A stretch of DNA of 64,000 nt from JAICMB01 sp963838885 (GTDB lineage Bacteria > Acidobacteriota > Terriglobia > Bryobacterales > Bryobacteraceae), in assembly GCA_963838885.1 (NCBI GenBank), contig CAWITB010000004.1, positions 1 to 64,000 on the forward strand. Reading direction: 5' to 3'. Below are positions 60,974 through 64,000 of this stretch, one piece after another. Both the position numbers and the translations under genes were made by a program. The notes below the pieces were generated by a model, which worked only from the letters and a program-made list of their open reading frames with translations, was not told the origin of the DNA and did no database searches. Every line of letters starts with the position of its first letter. Position 1 is the stretch's first letter.

Positions 60974-63900
60974 TTGCAAGACGTGCCACAGGCTCGAACT
61001 AAAGATGCGGACAAAGTTGTGTCGTCGATTTGCCCTTATTGCGGCGTCGGCTGCGGACAACTAGTCTACGTAAAAGACGAAAAGATCATCGACATCGAAG
61101 GCGATCCGCGCTCGCCCATTTCGAACGGTTGTCTTTGTCCCAAGGGCGCGGCCACGTTTCAGCTCGTCGCCGGATCGCAGCGCGTCCACCACGTTCTCTA
61201 TCGCCGTCCACACGGCACGGAATGGGAGCGAATCCCACTCGAGCAGGCCATGGACATGGTCGCCGAACGCGTCAAGAAAACGCGCGACGAACATTGGGAA
61301 CAGACCACCAAGGTCCAGGACAAAGAAGTGGAGACCCGCCGCACGATGGCGATCGCGCATCTCGGCGGCGCCACGCTCGACAACGAAGAAAACTATCTTA
61401 TTAAGAAGCTTTTCAATTCGTTGGGCATCGTCCAGATCGAAAATCAGGCCCGTATATGACACTCCGCCACGGTCCCCAGTTTGGGGACCTCGTTCGGTAG
61501 AGGCGGCGCGACGACGTTTCAGCAGGACCTGCAGAATTCCGACTGCATCGTCATCCAGGGATCGAACATGGCGGAGTGCCACCCCGTCGGCTTCCGCTGG
61601 GTGATGAAGGCCAAAGAGCGGGGCGCGACGATCATCCACGTGGACCCGCGCTTCACGCGCACCAGCGCCGTGGCCGATGTGCACGTCCCTATTCGCGCCG
61701 GCAGCGATATCGCATTTCTTGGCGGTATCATCCATTACATCCTTGAAAACGATCGCTATTTCAAGGAGTACGTGGTCAACTATACGAACGCGCCCGCGAT
61801 TATAAACGATAAATTCGAGGACACCGAGGAGAACGACGGGCTTTTCGGCGGTTGGGACAGCGAGAAGGGGCAGTATGACGCCAAAGATTGGATGTATGAA
61901 GGCGTGGAGCCTGAAGCCGCCGCCGGGGCGCGGGAAGCTTCGTCGGGCGAGGGCAAAGAACAGAAACATCCCATCCAGGCCGAGCACACCGACCCGACGC
62001 TGCAACATCCGCGTTGCGTTTTTCAGATCCTGAAGCGGCATTTTTCGCGCTACACGCCGGAGATGGTCGAGAAAACGGCCGGGGTTCCGCGCGAGTTGCT
62101 GACGAAGGTAGCCGAGGCGCTGTGCCGCAATTCCGGCCGCGAGCGGACGTCCGCTTTCTGCTACGCCGTGGGCTGGACGCAGCACACCGTCGGCGTGCAG
62201 TACATCCGCACCGCCGCGATCATTCAAGCTTCTGCTCGGCAACATGGGCCGGCCGGGCGGCGGCATTATGGCGCTGCGCGGGCACGCCTCGATCCAGGGA
62301 TCGACCGACATTCCGACGCTCTACAATCTATTGCCCGGCTATCTTCCGATGCCGCGCGCGCAGCACGACCACGATTTCGAAACCTACAACAATTTGAATG
62401 AGTCCCCATCGGGCTGGTGGGGCGAGTTCCGGAAATATTCGGTCTCGTTTCTTAAAGCCTGGTACGGCGATGCCGCGAAACCCGAGAACGATTATTGCTT
62501 CAAATATCTGCCCGCAATGACCGGCGACCATTCTCACATGAACACCGTGGCCGACATGGCCGACGGCGTTGTAAAAGGCTATTTCGTGATGGGCGAAAAT
62601 CCCGTCGTGGGTACCGTTAACGGTCCCTTACAGCGTGAAGGACTGCGGCAGCTCGAATGGCTGGTGGTGCGGGACTTCCAGCTCATCGAAACAGCGGAAT
62701 TCTGGCGCGTCGCTCCCGAGATCGATCGCGGCGAGGTTCATCCCGAAGACATCGGCACGGAGGTTTTCTTTTTTCCGGCGGCGGCGCATACGGAAAAGGA
62801 CGGCAGCTTCACCAATACGCAGCGCCTGCTGCAATGGCATCACAAAGCGATCGATCCACCCGGCGATTGCCGCAGCGATCTCGATTTTGTTTTCAAACTC
62901 GGGCGGCGTCTGAAGAAGCTCTACGCCGGTTCCACGGCCGCGAAGGATCGCCCCATTCACGATATGACCTGGGATTATCCGACGGTCAGGGCGACTCGCC
63001 GAGCCGGATGCCGAAGCCGTCCTCAAGGAGATCAACGGCTACACCGTCGCCGATCGCAAACTCGTCAGCGGCTTCACCGATCTCAAGGACGACGGCTCGA
63101 CCGCGTGCGGCTGCTGGATCTACTCCGGCTGCTATAAGGACGGCGTCAACCAGACGGCGCGACGCAAGCCGCATTGGGAACAGACCTGGGTCGCCCCCGA
63201 ATGGGCCTGGTCGTGGCCGCATAACCGCCGCCAGCTTTACAACCGCGCCTCGGCCGATCCCGAAGGCAAACCGTGGTCCGAGCGCAAGAAATATATCTGG
63301 TGGGATGAAGGAGAGCGGAAATGGACCGGCTTCGACGAACCCGATTTCGTTCACAAGCCGCCCTCTTATCGTCCGTCGAAAGACGCGCGCGGGAAAGAAA
63401 CCATCTCCGGCGTCGATCCGTTCATCATGCAGGCCGACGGCAAGGGATGGATCTTCGTGGCCAGCGGACTCCAGGACGGCCCGCTGCCCACGCACTACGA
63501 GCCGCAGGAATCCATAATCGCGAATCCCATTTACAAGCAGCAGTGCAATCCCAGCCGCATGGAGTGGATGCGAAAGAAGGACAACCCCTATCACCAACCT
63601 TATGGCGATCCGAGGTTTCCATACCTGCTCACGACGTATCGGCTTACGGAGCATCATACGGCGGGCGGCATGTCGCGCTGGCTCTCCTGGCTCGCCGAGT
63701 TGCAGCCCGAATTATTCTGCGAGGTATCGCCGGAGCTGGCGGCCGAGATCGGGTTGAAGAACGGCGGTTGGGCCACGATTCGCACCGCGCGCGCCGAAAT
63801 CGAAGCTCGCGTCTTAGTCACGCAGCGGATCAGGCCGATCCGCCTGAACGGTCATATCCTCCATCAGGTCGGCTTGCCATACCATTGGTCGAGCAAGGGC

Positions 63901-64000
63901 CTGGTAACGGGCGATGCCGCGAACGAACTGTTTCCGTTCGTGGCCGATCCCAATGTCGCCATCATGGAGACGAAGGCCATTTCCGCCATGATTGAGCGCG
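60974..64000 (+). CDS. fdhA: Formate dehydrogenase alpha subunit, selenocysteine-containing (FdnG-like), cut by the window end
   Basis: Molybdopterin/tungstopterin enzyme oxidising formate to CO2. The Fe4S4 site is C20, C23, C27 and C55 (CPYCGVGCG, LCPKG). The codon after NQARI is UGA (61457-61459) and translation continues in the same frame with HSATVPSLGTSFGRGG, as in E. coli FdnG where that position is selenocysteine (Sec162 here). Later motifs (AECHPVGFRWVMKAKERGAT, IIHVDPRFTRTSAVADV, YAVGWTQHTVGVQYIRTAAI, MGRPGGGIMALRGHASIQG, ANPIYKQQ) agree throughout. Two single-base gains break the frame, near 62226 (IIQ then LLLGNMG) and 62983-63000 (DYPTV then AEPDAEAVLKEINGY). TTG start. No Tat signal, unlike FdnG, so probably cytoplasmic. 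The C-terminus is nearly complete: the frame is open at 64000. Confidence 0.9.
61457..61489 (+). promoter_or_regulatory. UGA selenocysteine codon and bacterial SECIS-like hairpin
   Basis: UGA at 61457-61459 is followed 11 bases later by a perfect 7-bp stem, GGTCCCC (61471-61477) with GGGGACC (61483-61489), closing a 5-base loop AGTTT. Stem-loops of this kind with G and U in the loop and the apex about 20 bases from UGA recruit the SelB elongation factor in bacteria. The codons on both sides are in one frame and the residues are conserved. Confidence 0.8.

Noticed and set aside
61457..61480. Treating the stop in fdhA as a frame shift or two genes
   Set aside because: The frame is unchanged on both sides and the residues match the selenocysteine site of FdnG-type enzymes.
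1..64000. tRNA, rRNA genes and insertion sequences
   Set aside because: No TPsiC/anticodon patterns, rRNA signature, transposase frame or terminal inverted repeats could be recognised by eye; short or diverged ones might be missed.

Overview
The window looks like chromosomal DNA of a soil-type member of the phylum Acidobacteriota, probably close to the Solibacter/Bryobacter group. This is inferred from family content only: a TIGR03790-type secreted protein, an ADOP/MacB-type permease remnant, the tail of an Oar-like TonB receptor, a soluble Pkn-type kinase paired with a TIGR02999-like ECF sigma factor, and many Tat or Sec exported proteins. Coding density is high, and most of the window is GC-rich. 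The first 10.7 kb looks visibly less GC-rich, apart from two GC-rich 950-bp repeats.

Layout. 0-11 kb: two large convergent secreted-protein genes, a TIGR03790/Ig/FN3/jellyroll protein carrying an exact 950-bp internal repeat, and a 2042-residue heparinase-like/Kelch/dockerin protein. 11-13.4 kb: a TIR-NB-ARC reading frame followed, after frame shifts, by a TPR-like linker and a JmjC/cupin domain. 13.8-16.6 kb: a cytochrome c-quinoprotein dehydrogenase and a D-2-hydroxyacid dehydrogenase. 16.6-25.7 kb: a three-gene unit (CIS/T6SS-like accessory protein, OmpA protein with an inserted peptidoglycan-binding domain, propeller lipoprotein), flanked by a gene graveyard (VPS10/sortilin-like, phospholipase C, propeller, SCO1, ADOP permease and Oar fragments). 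25.7-30 kb: RodZ-type HTH protein, DUF72, kinase, sigma factor, nitronate monooxygenase. 30-39 kb: housekeeping genes (hfq, hflX, pgsA, RodZ-like), a glycosyltransferase plus two methyltransferases, an M28 peptidase and a short asparaginase. 39-41 kb: an orphan Rap1a/Tai-like immunity protein and a mazEF module. 41-46.5 kb: a dipeptidase diverging from an operon of two paralogous proteins of unknown function plus a Tat-exported SelA-like PLP protein. 46.5-50 kb: small genes, a diguanylate cyclase and an alpha/beta hydrolase. 50-56.3 kb: a MoxR-DUF58-BatA-VWA operon. 56.4-61 kb: BAX inhibitor-1 protein, zinc-ribbon membrane protein, DCC-lipase maturation factor, TonB protein. 61-64 kb: a formate dehydrogenase alpha subunit with an in-frame UGA (selenocysteine) followed by a SECIS-like hairpin, running off the window end.

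Nine or more otherwise well-conserved genes carry single frame shifts (TIR-NB-ARC, JmjC, SCO1, ADOP, RodZ-like, M28, SelA-like, BI-1, fdhA twice). Either the assembly has residual indel errors or this genome is shedding genes. The UGA in fdhA is different: the frame is unchanged on both sides and the surrounding residues match the selenocysteine site of FdnG-type enzymes.
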